Assembly: GCF_000317895.1 (NCBI RefSeq)
Contig: NC_019567.1
Span: forward strand, 496,001-560,000
Reading direction: 5' to 3'
From: Bdellovibrio bacteriovorus str. Tiberius
Lineage (GTDB): Bacteria; Bdellovibrionota; Bdellovibrionia; Bdellovibrionales; Bdellovibrionaceae
Length of the DNA: 64,000 bases
Shown here: piece after piece, positions 56,933 to 64,000 of the stretch
Position numbering within the stretch: the stretch's first letter is position 1
Layout of the letters: every line of letters starts with the position of its first letter
Notes under the pieces: generated by a model
Told to the model about the DNA's origin: nothing
The model's database searches: none
What the model saw: only the letters and a program-made list of their open reading frames with translations
Position numbers and translations under genes: made by a program

Positions 56933-58738
56933 CTAGCGCCCGGCAGGAATCGTTGTGGTGGTAGTTGAATTGATGATCGGCACCGGTGCCAGGGAACTGG
57001 TGCCGGTAGAGTAAATCGGAGTCGGGCCCAGTGAAGTGCTGGAGCTGAGTGTGCCACCCAGATAACTTGTGCCGCCGTACTGGACTTGCTGAATTCGGTA
57101 CATTAGATTGTACATCTCTTGCTGCAGGGAAGAAACAGTCTGATATTTCTGCACCATCTGTTGCTGGTACTGCTGCTGGTACTGCTGCTGATACTGCATC
57201 GCTGTTTGGTATTGTTGCATCTGCATTTGCATCATCTGCTGCTGCAAAGCCATCGACGAAGAATCATATCCCGTCATTGAACCCATCATGGAGCCCATCA
57301 TCGAGCCATAGCCCATCATGCTCCCAGTGTAAGTTCCCATCATTCCGCCATAACCCGCCATGCCCCCAAGCATTGAACCGTAGCCAGTCATCGAGCCCAT
57401 CATAGAACCATAGTTACCCATCATGCCGCCGTAGCCGACAAGACCACCAACCATACTGCTCATCATCGATCCCGGGTAAGCACCCATCATCGAGCCGTAG
57501 CCGGCCATGGATCCCATCATGTTGCCATAACCACCCATCATGCCGCCCATATTCATCCCATTCATGCCCCACGGGCCCATGCCCGAGGCGTACATTCCGC
57601 CACCCATCATGTTGCCCATCATGCCTGCGGGGTATCCGAAAGCTCCACCCATGCCGGCATTTCCGTACATGCCACCCATGCCATAGGCGCCCGTCATGCC
57701 CATGGCACCATTCATGTTGCCCGTGCCGTTCATACCACTGCCGCAGCCGAAGCTGCCCTGACCGGTGCCCCCGCTGACGGCGCCGTAAAGACCCGCCATC
57801 AGATAGGGGTATCCATAACTTAAAGCCGGGTAAGACTGCGTCGGCCAGCCGGCGTTGGAGTTGTACTCTGCCACCATCTGGTTTTGTTTGTAACCCATAT
57901 ACGAAGCGAACAATCCTGTGCCCACGTTGGCGATCACATTGGCCCAATCTGTTTTCGGAGCGGAGGCCTGGGATCCATTTCCTTGAGCAATACACTCGAC
58001 ACAAACGCCACCCTCGGTGTCCGAGGAAGCAAGGCCGTTGCGGCGGTCTTCCAACGCGTCGGCTTTGGCGTCTTTCAGATCTTGTTTCAGGTTGGTGATC
58101 TGGCCTTCCATGCGTTCGATTTCACGTTGCAGTTTTTCGGACTGGGAATACTGCTTGCGATAATCAGACAGCCCTTTTTTGCAAGTGGTGGCATCACTGC
58201 CACGGCCGCCGTCAGTTTCACGGTACTTTGAATTAGAGCAAACTGAACCGCTGACAGAACCCGCTTTGCCACGGTCACAGTACTGTTTCCATTCTGCGGT
58301 GGAAAAACCATACACTGGAATCATGTCGGCGTTGGGTGCTGCGGCTTCGCCACCTTCTTCACCCTGGGCAACAAATTCCCCGGATTGCTCCTGCAGGCCT
58401 TTGTATTCTTCGCAGCGGCGTGAATTTTCCATGTGTTCAAAGATGAAATCGGCATAGTCGCTGGAAATGGATTTTTCCACATCGGTGCGGGTCCGTTGCA
58501 GGGTGCGGTCGATCTTTTTCTTTTCCGCTTTTTTGGTTTTCAGCTGTTGCTGGGCTTCTTGCAGTTCCGCCTGAATTTCTTTGGTGCCGTCGTCGATGCT
58601 GGTGGCACCGTTGCCGGCGCGCATTCCGGTTGAGCAGCTTTGCATGCCGCCGTACATTCCAGTGCCCCACATTGAAGTTTGTGCCGTGGCCATCACCGGT
58701 CCGAGAAGTAAAATTGTCAGAAGAATTTTTTGTAACAT
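56933..58738 (-). CDS. Secreted Met/Gly-rich repeat protein
   Basis: 601 residues with a signal peptide (ends MATAQTS). Residues ~55-235 are charged and partly coiled coil with several Cys; from ~300 the sequence becomes Met-, Gly- and Tyr-rich with repeated GYGSMMG and GNMMGSM units up to ~490, then a Gln-rich part (QYQQQYQQQYQQQ) and a Ser/Thr tail. More than 60 Met residues are packed into about 200 positions, suited to metal binding or oxidant scavenging or a flexible matrix. I do not recognise a family. A 23-bp sequence upstream is also found upstream of the adjacent regulator gene. Confidence 0.75.
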   Translation of the reverse strand: MLQKILLTILLLGPVMATAQTSMWGTGMYGGMQSCSTGMRAGNGATSIDDGTKEIQAELQEAQQQLKTKKAEKKKIDRTLQRTRTDVEKSISSDYADFIFEHMENSRRCEEYKGLQEQSGEFVAQGEEGGEAAAPNADMIPVYGFSTAEWKQYCDRGKAGSVSGSVCSNSKYRETDGGRGSDATTCKKGLSDYRKQYSQSEKLQREIERMEGQITNLKQDLKDAKADALEDRRNGLASSDTEGGVCVECIAQGNGSQASAPKTDWANVIANVGTGLFASYMGYKQNQMVAEYNSNAGWPTQSYPALSYGYPYLMAGLYGAVSGGTGQGSFGCGSGMNGTGNMNGAMGMTGAYGMGGMYGNAGMGGAFGYPAGMMGNMMGGGMYASGMGPWGMNGMNMGGMMGGYGNMMGSMAGYGSMMGAYPGSMMSSMVGGLVGYGGMMGNYGSMMGSMTGYGSMLGGMAGYGGMMGTYTGSMMGYGSMMGSMMGSMTGYDSSSMALQQQMMQMQMQQYQTAMQYQQQYQQQYQQQMVQKYQTVSSLQQEMYNLMYRIQQVQYGGTSYLGGTLSSSTSLGPTPIYSTGTSSLAPVPIINSTTTTTIPAGR

Positions 58739-58770
58739 GGTCCCGCCTTATTTACACATTCAGGATAGCG

Positions 58771-58793
58771 GGCAAGTATTGAGCGATTGTGGA
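58771..58793 (-). promoter_or_regulatory. 23-bp shared upstream element, copy 1
   Basis: GGCAAGTATTGAGCGATTGT followed by GGA, 33-55 bases upstream of the Met/Gly-rich gene. It differs at two positions from the copy at 59568-59590. Confidence 0.55.
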
Positions 58794-58839
58794 GTTAGGA
58801 CCTCACGGTTTAAAGTGAGATCCTGTGGAGGGCGGGGAT

Positions 58840-59514
58840 TTAGACGGCTTTTTCCAGGCGATAACCCTGGCCATAAACGGAATTGATTTTCACCATGGTG
58901 ACACCGTTTTTGGTCAGCTTGGAACGGATGTGACTGATATGGGAATCCACGGTGCGATCATAGATTTCCTCGCCTGAAGCCAGGCGTTCAATCAGCTGTT
59001 CGCGGGTCACAATTGTTTCCGGGTGTTCAAAGAACGTCGTCAGAATTTCAAATTCACGGCGATTCAGATTGATCAGCGCCTCACCGTTTTTTAGCACCTG
59101 CTGATTTTTGATCAGAGTCAGGCCGGCAAAGCGAACCAGATCCAAAGTGGCCTTGTTGTCAGCCAGCTGGTTGCGGATGCGGGCGATCAGTTCGCGTTGG
59201 CTAAAAGGTTTGCGAACATAATCGTTGGCACCCTGGTCAAAGCCCTGAACAACACTTTCTTCGTCAGTGCGTGCGGTCAGGAAAATCACGGGATTTTTCT
59301 GGTCTTGGGTGCGCAGCCAGTTGCAGAACTCCATCCCGCTGCCGTCAGGAAGGTTGATATCCAGCAGAAACAAATCGGCTTTGCATTCCGCGCTTTGGCG
59401 TTTGGCATCAGCAAGGGTTTGCACCCACTCTACTTTATAGTTTTCAAGTTCCAACTGCAGTTGGACGGCTTTGCCAATTACTGGGTCATCTTCAAGCAGA
59501 AAAATAGTGCTCAT
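58840..59514 (-). CDS. OmpR/PhoB-type response regulator
   Basis: 224 residues. N-terminal receiver: acid pair in FLLEDDPVI, phospho-acceptor D52 in LLDINLPDGSG, then ILTART-like VIFLTARTDEES and the Lys in DYVRKPFSQRE. C-terminal winged helix with NLNRREFEILTTFFEHPETI, VTREQLIERL, RTVDSHISHIRSKL and INSVYGQGYRLE. The kinase gene is not adjacent, so it is an orphan here. Copies of one 23-bp element lie upstream of this gene and of its leftward neighbour, the Met/Gly-rich gene, hinting at autoregulation and a target next door. A dyad AGCCTA-CCA-TAGGCT lies ten bases before the start. Confidence 0.95.
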   Translation of the reverse strand: MSTIFLLEDDPVIGKAVQLQLELENYKVEWVQTLADAKRQSAECKADLFLLDINLPDGSGMEFCNWLRTQDQKNPVIFLTARTDEESVVQGFDQGANDYVRKPFSQRELIARIRNQLADNKATLDLVRFAGLTLIKNQQVLKNGEALINLNRREFEILTTFFEHPETIVTREQLIERLASGEEIYDRTVDSHISHIRSKLTKNGVTMVKINSVYGQGYRLEKAV

Positions 59515-59567
59515 ATAGTCTCCAGCCTACCATAGGCTACGTGGTTATCTCAGGTCTTATTCTTACT

Positions 59568-59590
59568 GGCGAGTATTGAGCAATTGTGGA
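59568..59590 (-). promoter_or_regulatory. 23-bp shared upstream element, copy 2
   Basis: GGCGAGTATTGAGCAATTGT followed by GGA, 54-76 bases upstream of the response-regulator gene. 21 of 23 bases equal copy 1, same orientation with respect to the following gene. Confidence 0.55.
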
Positions 59591-59702
59591 AGCTGGGCCA
59601 ATGTCCCGGTTTGGAACGGGGACCCGGGGTGTTGAAGCTGGTCAAAGCCTTTGGGTTCAGGCATGATTTCCCAGAGTTTTTCAGTAAATGTAAGGAGACC
59701 TC

Positions 59703-60104
59703 ATGGCTTCAGTTTTCACCAAAATTATCAACGGCGAATTTCCCTGCTACAAAATCTATGAGGACGACAGCATCCTGTCCTTCCTGGCGCTGGATCAGGT
59801 CAATTTGGGACATACGCTGGTGATCAGCAAAGAAGAAATCAATCATTGGACAGAAGTGCCGCCAGAAACCTACGCTCATCTTCACAAAGTATCCCAGAAA
59901 ATCGGTAAAGCTATTTTGAAGGCGTCTGGTTCTCCGCGGGTGGGTCAGATTGTCGCGGGCTTTGAAGTTCCGCACTATCACCTGCACCTGATCCCGGCAT
60001 GGTCTATTCCGGATCTGGATTTCAAACGCGCTCAGCGCCGTTCCGATGCTGAGATGAAGCAGATCCAGGCAGAAATCATCAAACACCTGGAAGCGATGAA
60101 ATAA
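59703..60104 (+). CDS. HIT family hydrolase
   Basis: 133 residues, a histidine-triad nucleotide-binding/hydrolase protein (Hint or Fhit-like branch). Landmarks: [20 protein letters not shown] at the start, [19 protein letters not shown], then [13 protein letters not shown] with the HxHxH triad. It likely hydrolyses AMP-linked or dinucleoside polyphosphate compounds. ATG is preceded by AAGGAGACCTC. The pyrophosphatase gene is 13 bases downstream, so both may be one transcript with DUF1653 and the monooxygenase. Confidence 0.93.
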   Translation: MASVFTKIINGEFPCYKIYEDDSILSFLALDQVNLGHTLVISKEEINHWTEVPPETYAHLHKVSQKIGKAILKASGSPRVGQIVAGFEVPHYHLHLIPAWSIPDLDFKRAQRRSDAEMKQIQAEIIKHLEAMK

Positions 60105-60117
60105 AAACGGAGGCCCT

Positions 60118-60678
60118 ATGAATCCCTGGCATGATTTGAGTCCCGGAAAAAAAGCTCCGGAAGTGGTGACCGCGCTGATTGAAATTCCCGCGGGATCCAA
60201 AACCAAGTTTGAGCTGGATAAGGTTTCAGGCCTTCTGAAAGTGGACCGTGTGCTTTACAGCTCGGTTCACTATCCCGCCAACTACGGCTTTATTCCGCGC
60301 ACTTATTGTGGCGACCATGACCCGCTGGACATTCTGGTGTTGGGTCAGGCGCAAGTTTATCCGCTCAGTATCATGCGGGCCCGTCCGGTGGGTTGCATGC
60401 GCATGCTGGATCAGGGCGAGATGGACGACAAGGTCATTGCGGTTCACGAAGATGATCCCGAGATGGCGCACATCCATTCCATCAAGGACCTGGCTCCGCA
60501 CCAGTTGAAAGAAATCCGCAACTTCTTTGAAATCTACAAGGGTCTTGAAAACAAAAAGGTCGAAGTCGAAGGCTTCCACGATCTGCCGGAAACCCTGAAG
60601 ATCATTAACGAGGCTTTTGATCTGTACAAACAAGAGCGCACCAATTTGTTGAAACAATCCGAAAGTCATCATGATTAA
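60118..60678 (+). CDS. ppa: Inorganic pyrophosphatase, soluble type I
   Basis: 186 residues. Splits pyrophosphate to drive biosynthesis, with Mg2+, in the cytoplasm. Signatures: [35 protein letters not shown] followed by LDILVLGQ, and [14 protein letters not shown]. The Asp-rich DHDPLD and GEMDDK segments hold the metal-binding residues. Length and architecture are normal. Acceptable ribosome binding site (GGAGG) before ATG. It overlaps the next gene by 8 bases. Confidence 0.97.
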   Translation: MNPWHDLSPGKKAPEVVTALIEIPAGSKTKFELDKVSGLLKVDRVLYSSVHYPANYGFIPRTYCGDHDPLDILVLGQAQVYPLSIMRARPVGCMRMLDQGEMDDKVIAVHEDDPEMAHIHSIKDLAPHQLKEIRNFFEIYKGLENKKVEVEGFHDLPETLKIINEAFDLYKQERTNLLKQSESHHD

Positions 60679-60910
60679 AGAAACCGCCCATGACATCGTT
60701 GCTGGTGGCATCTACCAGCATTATTCCGGAAAGCAGTATCGTGTGATCGGCGTGGGTCGGCACAGCGAAAGCCTGGATGAGATGGTGTTTTACGAATCTT
60801 TGTACAACAACTCGGTCGGACGTCTGTGGTGCCGGCCTTTACCGATGTGGAATGAAACCGTTGAAGTCGACGGGCAGAAGGTGCCGCGCTTTAAATTCCT
60901 GTTCAAGTAA
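60671..60910 (+). CDS. DUF1653 family protein
   Basis: 79 residues. Short DUF1653 proteins have a compact beta-rich fold of unknown role. Matching landmarks: [20 protein letters not shown], then [14 protein letters not shown] and the end [16 protein letters not shown]... VPRFKFLFK. The start overlaps the ppa stop by 8 bases (translational coupling), so it is made with pyrophosphatase. No signal peptide or membrane span. Confidence 0.85.
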   Translation: MIKETAHDIVAGGIYQHYSGKQYRVIGVGRHSESLDEMVFYESLYNNSVGRLWCRPLPMWNETVEVDGQKVPRFKFLFK

Positions 60911-60921
60911 CGAGGTTGATC

Positions 60922-61947
60922 ATGTCTGAAGCCCACTGGAAGCTAACAAGTATCCCTGTGATTCAAGGCCCGATGGCGGGTGGGTACACGACAGCCGAAC
61001 TGGTTTCAGCCGTCAGCAATATCGGGGGCTTGGGTTCTATCGGGGCCGGATACATGTCGCCGGATTCTTTGCGGTCACTTATTAAAAAAGTAAAATCACT
61101 GACGGCAAATCCATTCGCAGTAAACCTGTTTATTCCGACATCGCCGGTTATGGATCAAGCGCAGCTGGAAAGAATGAAAAAGCATCTGTTACCATACTAC
61201 CGACTGGTGGGAATGGATTCAGTGCCGGAACTTTCCTATGACCCGGATCTTTTTCAAAAGCAATTTTCCGTTGTGCTGGAAGAAAAAGTCCCCGCATTCA
61301 GCTTTACGTTCGGATGCCTGAAGCCTGCTGAAATGGCGGCCCTGAAAGCGCAAAATGTTTTTGTCATGGGCACTGCCACCAGTATGGAAGAAGCTTTGTA
61401 TCTGCAAGAGCAGGGGTGTGATGCCATTGTTGCCCAGGGGCTTGAAGCCGGAGGACACCGCGGCTCTTTCCTGGAGGGAAAGTTCCCGTTGTTGCCGGCA
61501 AAACAACTGGTACTGGAAATGGCGCCAAAGTTGAACATCCCGGTCATCGCTGCCGGGGGCATCGTGACCAGGGCCGATATGCATACCATGCTTTCCAGCG
61601 GAGCAAATGCGGTCCAGATCGGAACGGCTTTTCTGGTTTGTCAGGAAAGTGGAGCTTCCCGGGAATACCGCGAGCTTCTGTTAAAAGGAAAACCCGAGGA
61701 CACAGAACTGATTAAAGTTTTCAGCGGACGGTGGGCCCGGGGATTGAGCAATCGATTCTCAAGCGAGATGAAGGTTCACGAAGCTGACACGCCCGATTAT
61801 CCGATTCAACACTGGTTGACGGCGGCACTTAGAAAGAAAGCTCAGGAAAGTGGTCATACCGAACTTCAGTCCCTGTGGGCGGGTCAGGGTTTGGGGGCTT
61901 TGCGGGCCTGTGCTGTGGCCGAATATATGGCCACATTAACCCGGTAG
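60922..61947 (+). CDS. Nitronate monooxygenase family flavoprotein
   Basis: 341 residues from ATG 60922, 11 bases after the DUF1653 stop, with ACGAGG before it (a TTG at 60916 is less likely). An FMN-binding TIM barrel related to 2-nitropropane dioxygenase/nitronate monooxygenase. Signatures: PVIQGPMAGGYTTAELVSAV, SNIGGLGSIGAGYMSP, CDAIVAQGLEAGGHRGSF (catalytic His region), IPVIAAGGIVTRADMHTML and ANAVQIGTAFLVCQESGAS. It could oxidise nitronates or detoxify nitro-compounds; relatives also act as enoyl-ACP reductases. Substrate not inferable. Confidence 0.9.
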   Translation: MSEAHWKLTSIPVIQGPMAGGYTTAELVSAVSNIGGLGSIGAGYMSPDSLRSLIKKVKSLTANPFAVNLFIPTSPVMDQAQLERMKKHLLPYYRLVGMDSVPELSYDPDLFQKQFSVVLEEKVPAFSFTFGCLKPAEMAALKAQNVFVMGTATSMEEALYLQEQGCDAIVAQGLEAGGHRGSFLEGKFPLLPAKQLVLEMAPKLNIPVIAAGGIVTRADMHTMLSSGANAVQIGTAFLVCQESGASREYRELLLKGKPEDTELIKVFSGRWARGLSNRFSSEMKVHEADTPDYPIQHWLTAALRKKAQESGHTELQSLWAGQGLGALRACAVAEYMATLTR

Positions 61948-61974
61948 AATTTTCAAATTATTCAGGAGTTTCCG

Positions 61975-61987
61975 CCACCTAGGGTGG
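61975..61987. other. Short hairpin after the monooxygenase gene
   Basis: CCACC-TAG-GGTGG is a 5-bp stem without a T-tract; a weak terminator or leader structure. The rest of 61948-62108 shows no gene; it includes an AGGCC...GGCCT pair just before the porin start. Confidence 0.35.
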
Positions 61988-62108
61988 TCTTATCATTAAG
62001 TTTTCAGTTGGCGTTCAAGGCCTTCTCACTTATCCCTAAATAAGGTGGGGGGTCTTTACAGTTTCCGGGGGCAGGCCTACAAACGGGCCTCACTGGAGAT
62101 CTTGATAA

Positions 62109-63458
62109 ATGAAATGGGCCCTTGCACTTATTTTTGCCATGTCTTCTGCTGCCCAGGCACAGGAGAAAACCACGACCACAACCACGACTGTGATTCAAAG
62201 CACGTCGACCACCGAGAACACGCCAAAGATTGAAACCAAGGCGGAAGAAGCTCCGGTACTGACTCAAGTGGCGACTGTCACTGAAGTCAAAAAAGAATAC
62301 CCGCAATTTGAATTCACTTCTTACGGTTATATCTCTTTCAGCCAAGCAGAGACATTCAAAACTGTTCAGAACCTTGATCCGATCGTTCGTCGTTCCATGG
62401 ATTTGGCAGAGTTCGCGTTTGAAGGTGAATATAAACTGACTGACAGCTCCAAAATTGAATTCGAAGTTGAAATCGAACACGGTGGTGTCGGTACGACGAT
62501 CGAATTCGACCCCTTCGAAGAGTTCGGTGAATTCGAACAGGAAATCGAAAAGGGCGGTGAAGTTGTTCTTCATGAAATCTACTACAAAAAGGATTTCAAA
62601 AAAACAGACACGGCAGTTCGCATCGGTAAGTTCCCCTTGTTCATCTCTTTGGGTTCTGTTCTGACCAAACCACACAAGTATCCAACCATCCTGGCTTCTG
62701 ATCTTGAAGGTCGCATGATGCCACTGGGCTGGACGGAAACCGGTGTGGGTCTTGAACAGAAAATCAAATACGGATTCACGGCACGCGCGGCATTGGTGAA
62801 CGGTTTGAACTCTGAGTTCTTCCGTACCTATTCCTGGGTTGGGGGCGGTTACCAGCGTCACTTCGAAAGCATGAACGCCGACAATCTGGCGACTGTTTTC
62901 AGTCTTGAGTGGGGCAATATCTCCAAGGGCACAGGCATCGCCTATGCCCAGTACGCGGGTGACAGCACTGACAACCGCTACAAGGTCGACAAACTGAAAG
63001 TTCCGGCTGAAGTTCGTATCACCACGGTGATGGGTAACTACAAATGGAAAGGCATCGGTATCGCGGCTGAGTACATCGAAGGTTCTTTGGACAATTCAGA
63101 CAAAGTTTCTGCGGCCAACGCCACTTTGGGCGGTCTGGCGAAACCAAAGGCGTTTGCGCCATTGGGTCACAAGGCAAAACTTGAATCCGTGCAGCTTTCC
63201 TATGATTGGGAAACTCCGGGCCTGGTGTTCTTCCTGAAAGCAGAGCACGTGAACACTTTTGCTGATGTTCAGGGCAGCATCGTTAAAAATCCACGTTACG
63301 ATGTCAGTCGCCGTTCTGGTGGTTTCATGTGGATGTGGGATACAGCGGCCTTCATGAAGGTGCAGTATGCCCGCGACAAAACCGAACTGGAAGGTTTGCC
63401 TGAAACCTACCAGGCCAACGTGGCCTTCGGTTTCGATCTGTCCGCTTTTGAAAAGTAA
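62109..63458 (+). CDS. Outer-membrane porin-like beta-barrel protein
   Basis: 449 residues with a signal peptide (ends AMSSAAQAQ) and a Thr-rich linker. From about residue 75, alternating hydrophobic/charged strands of barrel type predominate: QFEFTSYGYISFSQ, DLAEFAFEGEYKLTDSSKIE, AAEYIEGSLDNSDKV, ending with NVAFGFDLSAFEK. An acidic run FEEFGEFEQEIEKGGE may lie in an outer loop. Similar to porin/phosphate-selective-type barrels, but ligand is unknown. Next gene (34 bases) is an imelysin-family protein, so the pair may work together at the outer membrane, perhaps in metal handling. Confidence 0.8.
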   Translation: MKWALALIFAMSSAAQAQEKTTTTTTTVIQSTSTTENTPKIETKAEEAPVLTQVATVTEVKKEYPQFEFTSYGYISFSQAETFKTVQNLDPIVRRSMDLAEFAFEGEYKLTDSSKIEFEVEIEHGGVGTTIEFDPFEEFGEFEQEIEKGGEVVLHEIYYKKDFKKTDTAVRIGKFPLFISLGSVLTKPHKYPTILASDLEGRMMPLGWTETGVGLEQKIKYGFTARAALVNGLNSEFFRTYSWVGGGYQRHFESMNADNLATVFSLEWGNISKGTGIAYAQYAGDSTDNRYKVDKLKVPAEVRITTVMGNYKWKGIGIAAEYIEGSLDNSDKVSAANATLGGLAKPKAFAPLGHKAKLESVQLSYDWETPGLVFFLKAEHVNTFADVQGSIVKNPRYDVSRRSGGFMWMWDTAAFMKVQYARDKTELEGLPETYQANVAFGFDLSAFEK

Positions 63459-63492
63459 TTTAATTTTTTATTAACAACCAAGGAGACTTAAA

Positions 63493-64000
63493 ATGAAAGC
63501 TCTTAAAATGATGTTGGCAGCAGTAGCGTTCGCAGGTGCGACGGCTCAAGCTGCAACAAACAAAGAAATCATCAATCACGTTTCTTACAATGTGATTCTT
63601 GCGACTTACAACGACCTGGCGGCTAAAACTGCGGAATTATCTGCAGCAGTTGACGCTTTGGCAGCTAACACCAATCAGGAAAATCTGGATAAAGCTCAAG
63701 CCGCTTGGCGTGCAGCTCGTATCCCTTGGGAAAGCTCTGAATCTTTCCTGTTCGGTCCAGTTGATTCTTTGGGTATTGACCCCTTGCTGGACACTTGGCC
63801 TTTGAACAAGCTGGACTTGGACTCTGTTATGTCCTCCAACCGCAAGATCACAGTTGATCTGGTTCGTGCATTGGGTACCAACCTTCAGGGTTTCCACACT
63901 TTGGAATATCTGTTGTTCGGTGACGGCAAAGTTACCAACACAAAACCAGCAGCTTCTTTGACTGCGAAACAGCTTGAGTACTTGAAAGCATCTGCTCAAT
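63493..64000 (+). CDS. Imelysin-family periplasmic protein, cut by the window end
   Basis: 169 residues visible; the frame is open at the last base. The start follows AAGGAGACTTAAA, and a signal peptide (ends GATAQA) gives a periplasmic protein. Imelysin landmarks: AWRAARIPWESSESFLFGPV, then LGIDPLLDTWPLN, and the GxHxxE motif as GFHTLEYLLFG with G133, H135 and E138. Family members (ICMP/IrpA/Algp7) are periplasmic or surface metal-linked proteins, many involved in iron or copper uptake; peptidase activity is disputed. Co-oriented with the porin 34 bases upstream, probably one transcript. Confidence 0.9.
   Translation, partial: MKALKMMLAAVAFAGATAQAATNKEIINHVSYNVILATYNDLAAKTAELSAAVDALAANTNQENLDKAQAAWRAARIPWESSESFLFGPVDSLGIDPLLDTWPLNKLDLDSVMSSNRKITVDLVRALGTNLQGFHTLEYLLFGDGKVTNTKPAASLTAKQLEYLKASAQ

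Noticed and set aside
62004-62861. A long minus-strand frame opposite the porin start
   Set aside because: Antisense to a protein with clear signal peptide and barrel pattern; rich in Phe/Arg from reversed codons.
1-64000. CRISPR arrays, insertion sequences, prophage genes, tRNA or rRNA genes
   Set aside because: I looked for regular spaced repeats, transposase or integrase motifs, T-loop GGTTCGAATCC-type sequence and conserved rRNA segments and found none.

Overview
The window reads as about 64 kb of chromosome from a predatory Bdellovibrio, most likely Bdellovibrio bacteriovorus or a close relative. This is judged from recognition of the protein families and their order: recX-alaS, recA, a flgFGAHI-flgJ-flgM-flgN-flgK-flgL-csrA-fliW motility block, and many secreted proteases and wall enzymes. 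No database search was run. Coding density is high, codon use looks uniform, and I saw no insertion sequence, prophage, CRISPR array, tRNA or rRNA.

Layout. 1-9.4 kb: housekeeping genes (recX-alaS, a membrane metallophosphoesterase, an AMP-forming synthetase with altered catalytic motifs, a periplasmic binding protein, an atypical SDR, trpS). 9.4-16 kb: a possible 23-residue membrane peptide, a GNAT acetyltransferase, pgpA-pncC, recA, and small envelope genes (a Cdh-like lipoprotein and a 3D-domain protein). 16-19 kb: a subtilase and a glutathione peroxidase. 19-23.6 kb: three tandem paralogues encoding secreted, Cys-rich then Gly-rich proteins. 23.6-25.7 kb: a lytic transglycosylase-aspartokinase operon. 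26-36 kb: flagellar rod, ring, hook-junction and regulatory genes. 36-38.4 kb: a coiled-coil membrane protein and rmuC. 38.5-49.2 kb: two menaquinone/prenyl clusters (menA-menC-menE-ferredoxin; a possible DHNA-CoA thioesterase, long-chain prenyl diphosphate synthase, a second UbiA-like protein, rsmJ), separated by envelope genes. 49-64 kb: a membrane protein, a SpoIIE-like protein, gltA, a secreted protease operon, an L,D-transpeptidase, a Met/Gly-rich secreted protein beside a response regulator, HIT-ppa-DUF1653-nitronate monooxygenase, a porin and an imelysin cut by the window end.

The most interesting layer is regulatory. (1) Between flgI and flgJ lies a 309-bp non-coding stretch with three hairpins that show GGA in their loops. 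One contains an exact match to the core CsrA consensus ACANGGANGU, and the stretch ends in a strong terminator: a candidate CsrA-binding RNA about 4.5 kb upstream of csrA-fliW. (2) The second and third Gly-rich paralogues have near-consensus sigma-28 (FliA) promoters so close to the ATG that their mRNAs should be almost leaderless. csrA also has a sigma-28-like promoter, and the anti-sigma-28 gene flgM is in the same block. A 15-bp dyad is found upstream of all three paralogues. Together this suggests a motility-phase regulon that couples FlgM/FliA, CsrA/FliW and an undescribed secreted protein family.

Other signals: a 23-bp repeat upstream of both an OmpR-type regulator gene and the neighbouring Met/Gly-rich gene; hairpins that bury the ribosome binding site of three genes (SDR, Cdh-like, L,D-transpeptidase); two palindromes in the recA leader; FlgJ fused to a catalytically dead M23-like domain; and several enzymes lacking expected catalytic residues.
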